15,964 bases of DNA from Fen-1258 sp041658245 (GCA_041658245.1 JBBAAM010000067.1:1-15964); one strand, 5' to 3'. Positions 1 through 7,876 are shown, counted from the first letter of the stretch. The notes: generated from the sequence alone by a model not told the origin. Made by a program: numbers and translations.

Positions 1-1
1 T

Positions 2-886
2 GATGATGTAATAAGAAATTATGAAAGCGGCAGAAACTCTCTTGTGTTAACAGAAAGAACCGCTCATGTTGAATTGCTTACAAAAAAGATAAGTGAGAAA
101 ATACCGGATGTAAAAAAACTGACAGGGAAAATTGGAGTAAAAGAAACAAGGGAAACATTAAAAAGGATATCTGAGACACCTCCGGAAAAGCAGTTAACAT
201 TGGTCGCAACCGGTAAGTATATTGGAGAAGGTTTTGACGAACCACGCCTCGATACTTTGTTTTTGGTAATGCCCATTTCATGGAAAGGCACCTTGCAACA
301 ATATGTCGGCAGGCTTCACAGATTATATGAAAATAAAAATGAGGTTCAAGTATATGATTATGTTGATACACATGTGAGAATGCTGGAGAAAATGTACAAC
401 AAACGACTTAACGGTTACGCTTCATTTGGGTACAAAACGAAAGGTGAAATAATTGCAGCGGAATCTGCAAATTTTATTTTTGACAAGAACAGTTTTTTCC
501 CGATTTACAGCAACGATATTGTAAATGCACAGCGGGAAATATTTATAGTCAGTCCTTTTATTACAAGAAGACGGGTTGAACAAATGCTTCAATATATAAA
601 GACAGCGGCAGGTAATAATGTTAAAGTAATTATTATGACAAGACCATGTGAAGACTTCAAAGAAAGAGACCGATTAATTTTGCAGCATACTTTGGATGCT
701 TTGAAAAATGAAGGCGTCAATTTATTATTCAAATCAAATATACATCAGAAATTTGCAGTGATAGATGAACGGATTATTTGGTACGGAAGTATAAATCTGC
801 TAAGCTTCGGAAATGCTGAAGAAAGCATCATGCGGCTTGAGAGTTCCAACATCGCAAATGAGCTTATGAAAAGTATTGATATGTGA
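2..886 (+). CDS. Superfamily 2 helicase with C-terminal PLD-type nuclease domain (3' part only)
   Basis: The frame is open from the left edge (first full codon at base 2), so the start and the N-terminal helicase half lie outside the window; 294 codons are visible before TGA. The first visible part is the second RecA-like helicase domain: a SLVLTER strand (motif IV region), then TGKYIGEGFDEPRLDTLFL (motif V region), then QYVGRLHR with the motif VI arginine finger. The last third carries one PLD/HKD signature: an SPFIT strand, then HQKFAVIDE followed by GSINLLSFGN, which is H-x-K-(x4)-D plus G-S-x-N. A single HKD motif implies a dimeric active site. From memory, this motif V/VI wording with a PLD tail is typical of large bacterial proteins that also carry an archaeo-eukaryotic-type primase domain at the N-terminus (TOTE-type conflict systems). 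That missing part cannot be checked here. Its likely role is mobile-DNA defence or nucleic-acid processing. The family call is strong; the system assignment is inference. Confidence 0.85.
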   Translation, partial: DDVIRNYESGRNSLVLTERTAHVELLTKKISEKIPDVKKLTGKIGVKETRETLKRISETPPEKQLTLVATGKYIGEGFDEPRLDTLFLVMPISWKGTLQQYVGRLHRLYENKNEVQVYDYVDTHVRMLEKMYNKRLNGYASFGYKTKGEIIAAESANFIFDKNSFFPIYSNDIVNAQREIFIVSPFITRRRVEQMLQYIKTAAGNNVKVIIMTRPCEDFKERDRLILQHTLDALKNEGVNLLFKSNIHQKFAVIDERIIWYGSINLLSFGNAEESIMRLESSNIANELMKSIDM

Positions 887-1032
887 ACAATAAGAAAAAA
901 TAGCGGAGCGTGGAAAGTTTATAAGACAGGCGCCGAGGACATCTATTCCGCACAGATTTTTCTACTCGACAAAGCAAATATTCTTCGTTATGTTGGAAAC
1001 CAGAAAAACTAAAATGGTTTCCACGAGGGCGT
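887..1032 (+). other. Gap between helicase and TetR gene with an in-frame open stretch
   Basis: No gene can be called confidently in these 146 bases. The helicase frame continues after its TGA for 41 sense codons (887-1009) and ends at TAA 1010-1012. The encoded peptide has ordinary protein composition (for example WKVYKTGAEDIYSAQIFLL), but I see no ATG start and do not recognise it. It could be a decayed C-terminal extension, a remnant of another gene, or chance. The promoter for the efflux operon should lie here or just upstream, but I could not pick out a convincing promoter. The inverted repeat at 994-1023 is listed separately. Confidence 0.4.
994..1023. promoter_or_regulatory. Perfect 9-base inverted repeat, candidate TetR operator
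   Basis: TGGAAACCA (994-1002) and TGGTTTCCA (1015-1023) are exact inverted copies separated by 12 A-rich bases. The right arm ends 9 bases before the ATG of the TetR gene. No T-run follows, so it does not look like an intrinsic terminator for the helicase gene. TetR-family proteins usually bind palindromes in front of their own gene, and this is the only clear one here, so autoregulation of the efflux operon is a reasonable inference. The 30-base span with a 12-base spacer is wider than many TetR operators. An mRNA hairpin affecting translation is another possibility. Confidence 0.45.
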
Positions 1033-1641
1033 ATGGAAGATAAAGATAAGATATTAGAACTCACTGAAGAAAAATTATTCAGTCAGGGTTTTTATAAAAC
1101 CACAATGGCAGAATTGTCTTCAGAACTGCGGATGAGCAAGAAAACAATTTACAAATACTTTCCTTCAAAGCACGATTTAGTTGATGCAATTGCAAATCGT
1201 TTTACAGAAAGAATGAAAGGAAAAGTTGTTCCGTTACTAGAAAGTGATAAAAACGCAGTTGAAAAAATCATTGGACTAATTTCCCTCTTGAGTAAAACAG
1301 CGGCGAAAATAGGAGATAAAATTTTTGCCGAACTAAAAATTCATTTTCCAACTGTATGGCAGCGAGTAGATAAATTCCGAACGGAAATGATGTACGCAAA
1401 TCTTTCGAAGGTGATTGACCAGGGAAAGAGCGAGGGATTGATAGAAGATTATCCGACGCCGTTAATTATGAATATATTGGTAAACGCAGTGCGAAGTACG
1501 GTTAACCCGGAATTTATTTTGAATAACAATTTTTCTATGAAAGTTGCCGCACAGACAACGTTTAAAATTATTCTGAACGGAATTCTTACGGAAAAAGGAA
1601 AAGAACTATTTGTGATATTGATGAAAGAGATAGAACAATGA
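1033..1641 (+). CDS. TetR/AcrR-family transcriptional regulator
   Basis: This 202-residue protein is the usual length for TetR repressors. The N-terminal helix-turn-helix spans about residues 8-50: TTMAELSSELRMSKKTIYKYF, then PSKHDLV, gives the family's alanine/serine-rich recognition turn and the K-x-x-[IL]-Y-x-[YH]-F motif. The rest is a helical ligand-binding and dimerisation domain too divergent for a ligand to be guessed. The ATG at 1033 is preceded by GAGGG at 1025-1029, rather close for a ribosome site. The stop overlaps the next ATG as ATGA, so translation is coupled to the outer-membrane channel gene. As first gene of an exporter operon it probably represses the operon and is released by a transported compound or related signal. 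The arrangement recalls CecR control of E. coli ybhGFSR; that parallel is inference from context. Confidence 0.92.
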   Translation: MEDKDKILELTEEKLFSQGFYKTTMAELSSELRMSKKTIYKYFPSKHDLVDAIANRFTERMKGKVVPLLESDKNAVEKIIGLISLLSKTAAKIGDKIFAELKIHFPTVWQRVDKFRTEMMYANLSKVIDQGKSEGLIEDYPTPLIMNILVNAVRSTVNPEFILNNNFSMKVAAQTTFKIILNGILTEKGKELFVILMKEIEQ

Positions 1642-2903
1642 AAAATATTTTGACCGCACTAACTATTTATGCAATGCTTTCAAGCGGGGTATCTGCTCAA
1701 ACAAAACTTACTCTAGAGGAGTGTTACACAAAAGCGCGCGAAAATTATCCGCTCATCAAACAAAAAGAATACGTTGCAAAGAGCAAAGATTATAACGTCA
1801 GTAATGTTTGGAAGGGCTACTTTCCTCAGATTACAATCAGCGGACAAGCAACATATCAATCCGATGTAACTTCTTTGCCTATTTCTATTCCGGGAATGAT
1901 AATTGAATCGCTTACAAAAGATCAATACAAAGCTGTTGCAGATGTAACACAGGTAATTTACGATGGCGGAGTAATGAGCGCGCAGGCAGATATTCAAAAA
2001 GCAACAGCCGATGCAGACGATCAGAAAATAGAAATTGAATTGCTGAAAGTGAAAGATAGAATCAACCAAATTTATTTTGGAATTCTTCTTCTCAACGAAC
2101 AACTTGTTCAAACAGACTTGATTAAGAAAGATTTGAATGCATCGTTTAATAAGTTGAACGCCGCTTTAGCAAATGGAACAGCTACCAAGCCCAATGTAGA
2201 TATTCTTAAAGCCGAGTTGCTTAAAACAGTTCAAAGAGAGATAGAACTGAAATCATCGCGCAAATCTTTTATTGATATGCTCGGTTTGTTGATCAATCAA
2301 CGATTAGAGGAATCTCAAAAACTTGAGCAGCCGGTTATTCAAAACGTCTCAGGCATAGACGGAATTAACAGACCTGAATTAAAGCTTTACACTTGGCAAA
2401 AAAATCTTATTGATAACCAAAGCGGATTGACGTTTGCAAAAATTCTTCCAAAAGCGAGTTTGTTTTTTCAAGGCGGTTACGGAAAACCCACGTTAAACAT
2501 GCTCAAGAATGAATTCGACTGGTATTACATAGCTGGCGCTCGGCTTACTTGGTCCATATCTAATTTATATACTTTTGGTAACGAGAATGAAATAACCGAG
2601 CTGAATAAAAAATCTGTTGATGCGCAAAAAGAAACTTTTCTCCTCAACACTAATCTTTCTTTGAAGCAGCAAAACAGCGAGATTGAAAAGCTGAACAAGC
2701 TAATCATGGTTGACGAGGAAATTATTTCTATCAGAATATCTGTGAAAGAATCCGCCAAAGCACAACTCGAAAATGGAGTGATTACTTCAAACGATTTTCT
2801 CCGCGAGTTGAATGCGGAAGATCAGGCGAAACAGAATTTGGCAATTCATACAATTCAGCTTTTGCTTGCTCAGCAGAATTACAGAATTACAACAGGAAAC
2901 TAA
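1638..2903 (+). CDS. TolC-like outer-membrane efflux channel protein
   Basis: This is an outer-membrane factor of the TolC/OEP family, 421 residues, the expected size. Residues 1-20 form a Sec signal peptide with likely cleavage at VSA|Q. The mature protein opens with LTLEECYTKARENYPLIKQKE, the family's typical first helix. Two long heptad-like helical stretches follow (about residues 110-215 and 320-400), separated by strand-rich segments such as YGKPTLNMLKNEFDWYYIAGARLTWSI, which fits the duplicated helix-strand-helix fold. It should form the trimeric channel that carries the substrate of the downstream ABC transporter across the outer membrane. It overlaps the TetR gene by 4 bases and is followed after 25 bases by the membrane-fusion protein gene. 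Having a dedicated channel in the operon differs from E. coli, where TolC is encoded elsewhere. Confidence 0.93.
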   Translation: MKNILTALTIYAMLSSGVSAQTKLTLEECYTKARENYPLIKQKEYVAKSKDYNVSNVWKGYFPQITISGQATYQSDVTSLPISIPGMIIESLTKDQYKAVADVTQVIYDGGVMSAQADIQKATADADDQKIEIELLKVKDRINQIYFGILLLNEQLVQTDLIKKDLNASFNKLNAALANGTATKPNVDILKAELLKTVQREIELKSSRKSFIDMLGLLINQRLEESQKLEQPVIQNVSGIDGINRPELKLYTWQKNLIDNQSGLTFAKILPKASLFFQGGYGKPTLNMLKNEFDWYYIAGARLTWSISNLYTFGNENEITELNKKSVDAQKETFLLNTNLSLKQQNSEIEKLNKLIMVDEEIISIRISVKESAKAQLENGVITSNDFLRELNAEDQAKQNLAIHTIQLLLAQQNYRITTGN

Positions 2904-2928
2904 TTCATAATTAATAATAGATAAGAAA

Positions 2929-3834
2929 ATGAAAATGAAATTATACAAAAATATGTTAGCGTTTTCCTTGCTTATATTTTTGCTTGCAGGATGCGGCAAT
3001 GGTAATGACAAATTTGATGCGAGCGGAACGTTTGAATCGGAAGAAGTAATTGTTTCTTCAGAGACGACGGGCAAGCTCATCCGTTTTGATGTTGAAGAGG
3101 GCATGCAACTTAAACAGAATCAAAGAGTTGGAGTGGTTGATACACTTCAGCTATTCTTGAAGAAGAAACAGCTCGAAGCTACTATCAAAGCAGTGTTGAG
3201 CAAGCAGCCCGATGTTGCAATACAGCTTGCCGCAATAGAAGAACAAATAAAAACCGCTGCAACCGAGAAGAAGAGAATCGAGAATCTCGTTAAATCAAAT
3301 GCGGCTACTACAAAACAGCTTGATGATATAAACGCACAGCTCGAATTGCTGAACAAACAATACACAGCGGCAAAATCGAATCTCACAATTACCAAACAAG
3401 GATTGCAGAGTGAAACTTTTCCGCTTAAAGTACAGATCGAACAGATAGAAGACCAGATAAATAAAAGTAAAATTAAAAATCCGGTTGATGGAACAGTTTT
3501 AACACGCTACGCAAAGCAAAACGAAGTTACGTCAAACGGAAAAGCTCTTTACAAGATTGCGGATCTTTCTACAATGACATTGCGCGCTTACATAAATGGT
3601 AATCAGCTTGGGGAAGTAAAACTCAGTCAAAAAGTGAAAGTGTTTGTTGATAAGGGAAACGGCGAACAAAAAGAAATGAATGGCGAAATCTATTGGGTTT
3701 CTTCCAAAGCAGAGTTCACACCAAAGACAATTCAAACAAAAGACGAACGAGCTAATCTTGTATACGCTATCAAAGTTAAAGTTACAAATGATGGATATCT
3801 GAAAATAGGCATGTATGGAGAAGTTAAATTCTAA
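2929..3834 (+). CDS. HlyD/YbhG-type membrane-fusion lipoprotein of an ABC exporter
   Basis: The 301-residue periplasmic adaptor begins with a lipoprotein signal: a hydrophobic stretch ending LLAGC, so Cys22 should be lipidated after cleavage. The order is the classic adaptor one: first half of the lipoyl domain (about 33-72, SGTFESEEVIVSSETTGKL), a coiled-coil hairpin (about 74-170, rich in Q, K and E), the returning lipoyl half (IKNPVDGTVLTRYA near 178), then a beta-barrel domain (LRAYINGNQLGEVKL onward) to the end. The wording around the second lipoyl half and KALYKIADLSTMTLRAYI resembles E. coli YbhG. It should connect the inner-membrane permeases to the TolC-like channel. ATG codons at 2929 and 2935 are both possible starts; the first is used. 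The next gene starts 8 bases after its stop. Confidence 0.93.
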   Translation: MKMKLYKNMLAFSLLIFLLAGCGNGNDKFDASGTFESEEVIVSSETTGKLIRFDVEEGMQLKQNQRVGVVDTLQLFLKKKQLEATIKAVLSKQPDVAIQLAAIEEQIKTAATEKKRIENLVKSNAATTKQLDDINAQLELLNKQYTAAKSNLTITKQGLQSETFPLKVQIEQIEDQINKSKIKNPVDGTVLTRYAKQNEVTSNGKALYKIADLSTMTLRAYINGNQLGEVKLSQKVKVFVDKGNGEQKEMNGEIYWVSSKAEFTPKTIQTKDERANLVYAIKVKVTNDGYLKIGMYGEVKF

Positions 3835-3842
3835 GTGATAAT

Positions 3843-4757
3843 ATGAAAGCAGTTGAACTCGAAAATATTGTTAAAACTTATCCAGCAAAGAAAACAAGCG
3901 TCACCGCTGTTGATGACGTTTCTTTTTCCGTAGAAGAAGGAGAACTGTTCGGATTAATTGGTCCCGACGGCGCAGGCAAAACATCAATCTTCCGTATTCT
4001 TACTACTCTCCTTCTTGCCGATAAAGGAAGCGCATTTGTTTTGGGTTACGATGTTGTGAAAGAATATAAGGCGATAAGAAATATTATTGGGTATATGCCG
4101 GGCAGGTTTTCTCTCTATCAAGATTTAACGGTTGAAGAGAACCTTGAATTCTTTGCCACCATCTTCAACACAACCATTCAAGAAAATTATGATTTGGTGG
4201 CAGATATTTACAGACAGCTCGAACCATTCAAAACACGTCGTGCCGGTAAGCTGAGCGGCGGAATGAAACAAAAGCTAGCCCTAAGCTGCGCACTCATTCA
4301 TAAACCAAAAGTTTTGTTCTTGGATGAACCAACAACCGGCGTTGATCCGGTTTCAAGAAAAGAATTTTGGGAAATGTTAAAGCGGCTTAAAGCGCAAGGA
4401 ATTACGATTCTTGTTTCAACTCCTTACATGGATGAAGCAAAGTTATGCGATAGAATTGCGCTGATGCAGAGCGGAAAAATTCTACAAATTGATACGCCGG
4501 AAAACATTGTAAATCAGTTTGGTAGAAATCTTTATGCCGTACATTCAGAGAGCATGTTCAAACTTTTGAATGATCTGCGTTCGTTCACAAAAACAGAAAG
4601 CTGTTTTGCCTTTGGCGAGAATCATCATTTAACATTAACAGAGGAAAGCACAACTGAACTGGAAAAGTATCTTTTGGCAAGCGGACATAAAAGCACAACA
4701 ATAAAAAAGATTGAACCCGGAATAGAAGACTGCTTTATGCAGCTAATGAAAAAATAA
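3843..4757 (+). CDS. ABC transporter ATPase, YbhF N-half type, with altered Q- and H-loops
   Basis: Cytoplasmic ATPase of 304 residues. Walker A is GPDGAGKTS (40-48), the signature is LSGGM (137-141), and Walker B is VLFLDEP (157-163) with the catalytic glutamate E162 and D-loop GVDP. Two expected residues are missing. The Q-loop reads GYMPGRFSLY, with Gly87 where glutamine is normal. The switch region reads ILVSTPYMDEA, with Pro194 where histidine is normal. The GPDGAGKT wording and the position as first of two ATPases match the N-terminal half of E. coli YbhF. The region after residue 210 is a regulatory extension without a recognised domain. Its own ATP site is probably weak, while its intact signature would complete the site of the second ATPase 6 bases downstream. 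It should pair with that protein and the two ABC-2 permeases. Confidence 0.94.
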   Translation: MKAVELENIVKTYPAKKTSVTAVDDVSFSVEEGELFGLIGPDGAGKTSIFRILTTLLLADKGSAFVLGYDVVKEYKAIRNIIGYMPGRFSLYQDLTVEENLEFFATIFNTTIQENYDLVADIYRQLEPFKTRRAGKLSGGMKQKLALSCALIHKPKVLFLDEPTTGVDPVSRKEFWEMLKRLKAQGITILVSTPYMDEAKLCDRIALMQSGKILQIDTPENIVNQFGRNLYAVHSESMFKLLNDLRSFTKTESCFAFGENHHLTLTEESTTELEKYLLASGHKSTTIKKIEPGIEDCFMQLMKK

Positions 4758-4763
4758 AAATTT

Positions 4764-5507
4764 ATGAATAGAGAAATTGTAATAAAGACAGATAAACTAA
4801 CAAAGAAGTTTGGCGATTTCATAGCGGCAAACGAAATTACTTTCGAAGTTTACAAGGGAGAGATTTTCGGATTTCTTGGTGCTAACGGTGCTGGTAAAAC
4901 AACAGCGATGAAAATGTTGATCGGTATTTCAAAACCAAGTTACGGCAGCGCGCAAATTGCAGGGTTCGATGTTTACAATCAAACAGAGAAGATCAAAAAA
5001 AATATCGGCTACATGAGCCAAAAATTTTCTCTTTATGAAGACTTAACCATTAAAGAAAACATACAACTCTTCGGCGGCATTTACGGATTGAGCGATAAAG
5101 AGATTGAATCTAAAAGCATGGAACTAATTAATAAACTTGGATTGCAGCAAGAAGCCGATAAATTAGTTGCATCTCTTCCTCTTGGATGGAAACAAAAGCT
5201 TGCGTTCAGTATAGCAATATTACATACGCCAAAAATTGTTTTTCTTGATGAACCGACCGGCGGCGTTGATCCGGTTACGCGCAGGCAATTTTGGGATATG
5301 ATTTACGAAGCCGCGCATATTGGAATTACAGTTTTTGTTACAACGCATTATATGGACGAGGCAGAATACTGCGACAGAGTTTTAATTATGGTGGATGGAG
5401 TAATCAAGGCGCTGGATTCTCCATCTGGATTGAAAAAACAATATAATGCTGAATCTATGGACGAAGTATTTTTAATGCTCGCTCGCGGCGCCAAACGCGG
5501 AGAATAA
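4764..5507 (+). CDS. ABC transporter ATPase, YbhF C-half type, with degenerate signature motif
   Basis: Cytoplasmic ATPase of 247 residues, a compact nucleotide-binding domain with little extension. Walker A is GANGAGKTT (39-47), the Q-loop is normal with Gln86 (GYMSQKFSLY), Walker B is IVFLDEP with E163, and the switch histidine is present (VFVTTHYMDEA, His195). The signature, normally LSGGQ, reads LPLGW (138-142), as in the C-terminal half of E. coli YbhF as I remember it. So this subunit has a complete Walker side but a poor signature, the mirror image of its upstream partner. Together they predict an asymmetric heterodimer with one catalytic site. The gene starts 6 bases after its partner and ends 9 bases before the first permease, which fits equal production of the two subunits. 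Confidence 0.94.
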   Translation: MNREIVIKTDKLTKKFGDFIAANEITFEVYKGEIFGFLGANGAGKTTAMKMLIGISKPSYGSAQIAGFDVYNQTEKIKKNIGYMSQKFSLYEDLTIKENIQLFGGIYGLSDKEIESKSMELINKLGLQQEADKLVASLPLGWKQKLAFSIAILHTPKIVFLDEPTGGVDPVTRRQFWDMIYEAAHIGITVFVTTHYMDEAEYCDRVLIMVDGVIKALDSPSGLKKQYNAESMDEVFLMLARGAKRGE

Positions 5508-5516
5508 AACACAACT

Positions 5517-6620
5517 ATGAAACAATTACTAACATTTATAAAAAAAGAATTTCATCACATTTTGCGCGATACACGCTCAATGTTGGTGTTGATTGGTCTG
5601 CCTATTATTCAATTATTAATCTTTGGATTTGCAATTACAAATGAAGTCCGCAACACAAACATTGCAATCTTAGATAACGCCAAAGATAAAGCAACACAAA
5701 ACATAATTACAAGAATTGAAAGCAGCCAATATTTCGATATTGATCAAACCATAAAAACAAATGATCAAATAGAAAAAGCTTTTAAGACGGGCAGAATAAA
5801 ACTTGCAATAGTCTTTCAATCAAACTTTATGAAAGAACTTGCGCATAACAACAAAGCCCAAATACAATTAATCTCTGACGCAACCGATCCCAACCAGGCA
5901 ACAACGCTTATCAATTATGCAAGCTCCATTATTATGGATTATCAAAACGAATTCAATACAACTAATAAACTTCCGTACACCATCAATACCGAAACGAGAA
6001 TGCTGTACAATCCGCAGTTAAAAGGCGCTTACACTTCTGTCCCCGGTGTAATGGGAATGATTTTGCTACTTATCTCGGCGATGATGACATCAATTGCGAT
6101 AGTTAAGGAAAAAGAATTGGGAACGATGGAGGTGCTGCTTGTTTCTCCAATGAAACCGTGGCTTGTAATTATAAGCAAAGTAATTCCTTACTTTGTTATT
6201 TCGCTTATAAATGTTGCTACAATTTTGATTTTAAGTGTGTTTGTGCTCGGACTCCCAATTCAAGGAAGTCTTTTGTTGCTAATATTTTCTACAGTTATTT
6301 ATCTCTTTTGCGCTCTCTCGCTTGGCTTGCTCATTTCAACAGTTACCGATACACAGCAAGCGGCTATGTTAATTTCACTGCTTGGATTAATGCTTCCGGT
6401 GGTTATGCTAAGTGGTTATGCTTTTCCAATAGCAAACATGCCGTTTATTCTGCAAGTTATTTCAAACGCTGTCCCGGCAAAATGGTATATCATTATTGTT
6501 AAAGGAGTGATGATAAAAGGGATTGATATAACACAAATCTGGAAAGAGCTCGTTATCCTTCTTGGAATGACGGCAGTGTTTTTACTTATCAGTATAAAAA
6601 GATTTAAGATTAGGTTATAA
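5517..6620 (+). CDS. ABC-2 type transporter permease, YbhS/YbhR-like (first copy)
   Basis: Inner-membrane permease of 367 residues. The layout is that of the ABC-2 family with an inserted periplasmic domain: one N-terminal membrane helix (about 20-40, SMLVLIGLPIIQLLIFGFAI), a hydrophilic segment of about 130 residues outside the membrane, then five hydrophobic helices from about 176 to the C-terminus. KEKELGTMEVLLVSPM after the second helix is the conserved cytoplasmic coupling segment that contacts the ATPase. TVTDTQQAAMLIS is shared in variant form with the second permease, so the two are paralogues and probably form a heterodimer. Its TAA overlaps the next ATG by one base. The transported compound cannot be read from the sequence; E. 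coli YbhFSR has been linked to export of drugs and cations, and that is the nearest known analogue. Confidence 0.93.
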   Translation: MKQLLTFIKKEFHHILRDTRSMLVLIGLPIIQLLIFGFAITNEVRNTNIAILDNAKDKATQNIITRIESSQYFDIDQTIKTNDQIEKAFKTGRIKLAIVFQSNFMKELAHNNKAQIQLISDATDPNQATTLINYASSIIMDYQNEFNTTNKLPYTINTETRMLYNPQLKGAYTSVPGVMGMILLLISAMMTSIAIVKEKELGTMEVLLVSPMKPWLVIISKVIPYFVISLINVATILILSVFVLGLPIQGSLLLLIFSTVIYLFCALSLGLLISTVTDTQQAAMLISLLGLMLPVVMLSGYAFPIANMPFILQVISNAVPAKWYIIIVKGVMIKGIDITQIWKELVILLGMTAVFLLISIKRFKIRL

Positions 6621-7738
6621 TGAGAACACTAATATTTTTACTCAGAAAAGAATTTTTACAAATCATCCGCAACAAACTCATTTTGGGAATGATCTTTGCA
6701 CTGCCATTAATCCAACTTATTCTTCTTCCGAATGCCGCAACTTATGAAATGAAGAATATTACGCTAAGCGTGGTTGATCACGATCATTCAGAGGACTCAA
6801 GAAAGTTAATAAATAAATTTACCGCTTCAGGATATTTCCAACTGACAGATTATTCCGAAACATACAATCAAGCGCTTGATCAAGTTGAAAAAGATGTTGC
6901 GGATTTGATCGTAGAAATTCCGCAAGGTTTCGAGCGTGATCTAATCAGAGAAAGTGAAACAAAAATTATGATTGCCGCTAATGCAATAAGCGGACAAACT
7001 GCAGGACTTGCCGTTGCTTATTCCAATTCCATAATAAGAGATTTTAATAATGATGTTCGCGTCGAGTTGATTCCTCAATCACGCTTAAATACAATTCCGG
7101 TGATTGAAATTACCAGCTCGAACTGGTTTAATCCTTTAATGAATTATAAAGAATTTATAGTGCCCGGAGTGTTAGCGCTGCTTGTTACTTTGGTTGGTTA
7201 TCTCATGTCATCCTTAAATATTGTTAAAGAAAAAGAAATCGGAACTATTGAGCAGCTTAATGTATCGCCAATAAAAAAATATCAATTCATATTAGGCAAG
7301 CTAATTCCATTTTGGTTTATTGGTTTAATTGTAATGTCTGTTGGTTTTGTAATTAGTTTTATTGTCTATGGAATCTATCCGGAAGGAAGTTTTTGGGTTG
7401 GATATCTTTTTGCCGGAGTTTATTTGATTGCGCTGCTTGGATTCGGACTATTAACCTCAACATTTGCCGACACACAACAGCAGGCAATGTTTATCGCATA
7501 CTTTTTTATGCTGGTCTTTATTTTACTCGGCGGATTGTTTTCGCCAACAGAAAACATGCCCGACTGGGCGCGCTACTTAACGTACATAAATCCGGTAAGC
7601 TATTTAATTGATGTTATGAGAATGCTTGTGCTAAAAGGAAGCAGCTTTTGGGATTTGCGTAATCACTTTTTAATTGTAATAGGTTTTGCAATTGTATTTA
7701 ACGGATTGGCAATTTGGAATTACAAAAAGACAGTTTAA
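6620..7738 (+). CDS. ABC-2 type transporter permease, YbhS/YbhR-like (second copy)
   Basis: Inner-membrane permease of 372 residues with the same plan as the preceding gene. It has an N-terminal helix (about 21-36), a periplasmic domain to about residue 170, and five hydrophobic helices from VPGVLALLVTLVGYLMSSL on. The coupling segment reads KEKEIGTIEQLNVSPI, and the equivalent of the partner's TQQ segment is STFADTQQQAMFIAY. The helix near the end (GGLFSPTENMPDWARYLTYI) is the usual reentrant region of ABC-2 permeases. Translation starts within the stop codon of the first permease (TAATG), so the two should be made together. It is the last gene of the efflux operon; a terminator-like hairpin begins 44 bases after its stop. 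Confidence 0.93.
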   Translation: MRTLIFLLRKEFLQIIRNKLILGMIFALPLIQLILLPNAATYEMKNITLSVVDHDHSEDSRKLINKFTASGYFQLTDYSETYNQALDQVEKDVADLIVEIPQGFERDLIRESETKIMIAANAISGQTAGLAVAYSNSIIRDFNNDVRVELIPQSRLNTIPVIEITSSNWFNPLMNYKEFIVPGVLALLVTLVGYLMSSLNIVKEKEIGTIEQLNVSPIKKYQFILGKLIPFWFIGLIVMSVGFVISFIVYGIYPEGSFWVGYLFAGVYLIALLGFGLLTSTFADTQQQAMFIAYFFMLVFILLGGLFSPTENMPDWARYLTYINPVSYLIDVMRMLVLKGSSFWDLRNHFLIVIGFAIVFNGLAIWNYKKTV

Positions 7739-7782
7739 TTTTATAACGAAGGTCGAGGATTAAATACTTCGAACGAGTTTTA

Positions 7783-7826
7783 AAAAGCCCCTCCCTTTGG
7801 GCAGGGCAGGGTTGGGATGGGCTTTT
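7783..7826 (+). terminator. Hairpin terminator after the efflux operon, containing five GGG runs
   Basis: The left arm AAAAGCCCCTCCC (7783-7795) pairs with the right arm GGGATGGGCTTTT (7814-7826) over 12 of 13 positions, with one C/T mismatch. The loop is 18 bases. The right arm ends in T4 and is followed by ATTTTAA, so an intrinsic terminator, perhaps working from both sides, is likely. The plus strand also carries GGG five times at 7799-7821, each separated by exactly two bases, so a G-quadruplex could compete with the hairpin. From memory, similar cccctccc/gggtgggg elements recur as dispersed repeats in Bacteroidota-like genomes; only one copy is visible here. Confidence 0.75.
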
Positions 7827-7876
7827 ATTTTAATAGCACGGCGAATGGAGAAATGGAACACAATAAAAATCAATAG

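Noticed and set aside
864..1064. 66-codon minus-strand open frame across the helicase-TetR gap
   Set aside because: The composition is not protein-like, there is no ribosome site or recognisable motif, and it overlaps the ends of both neighbouring genes.
7747..7771. CGAAG/CTTCG inverted repeat just after the last permease
   Set aside because: The five-base arms with a 15-base loop are too weak beside the strong hairpin that follows.
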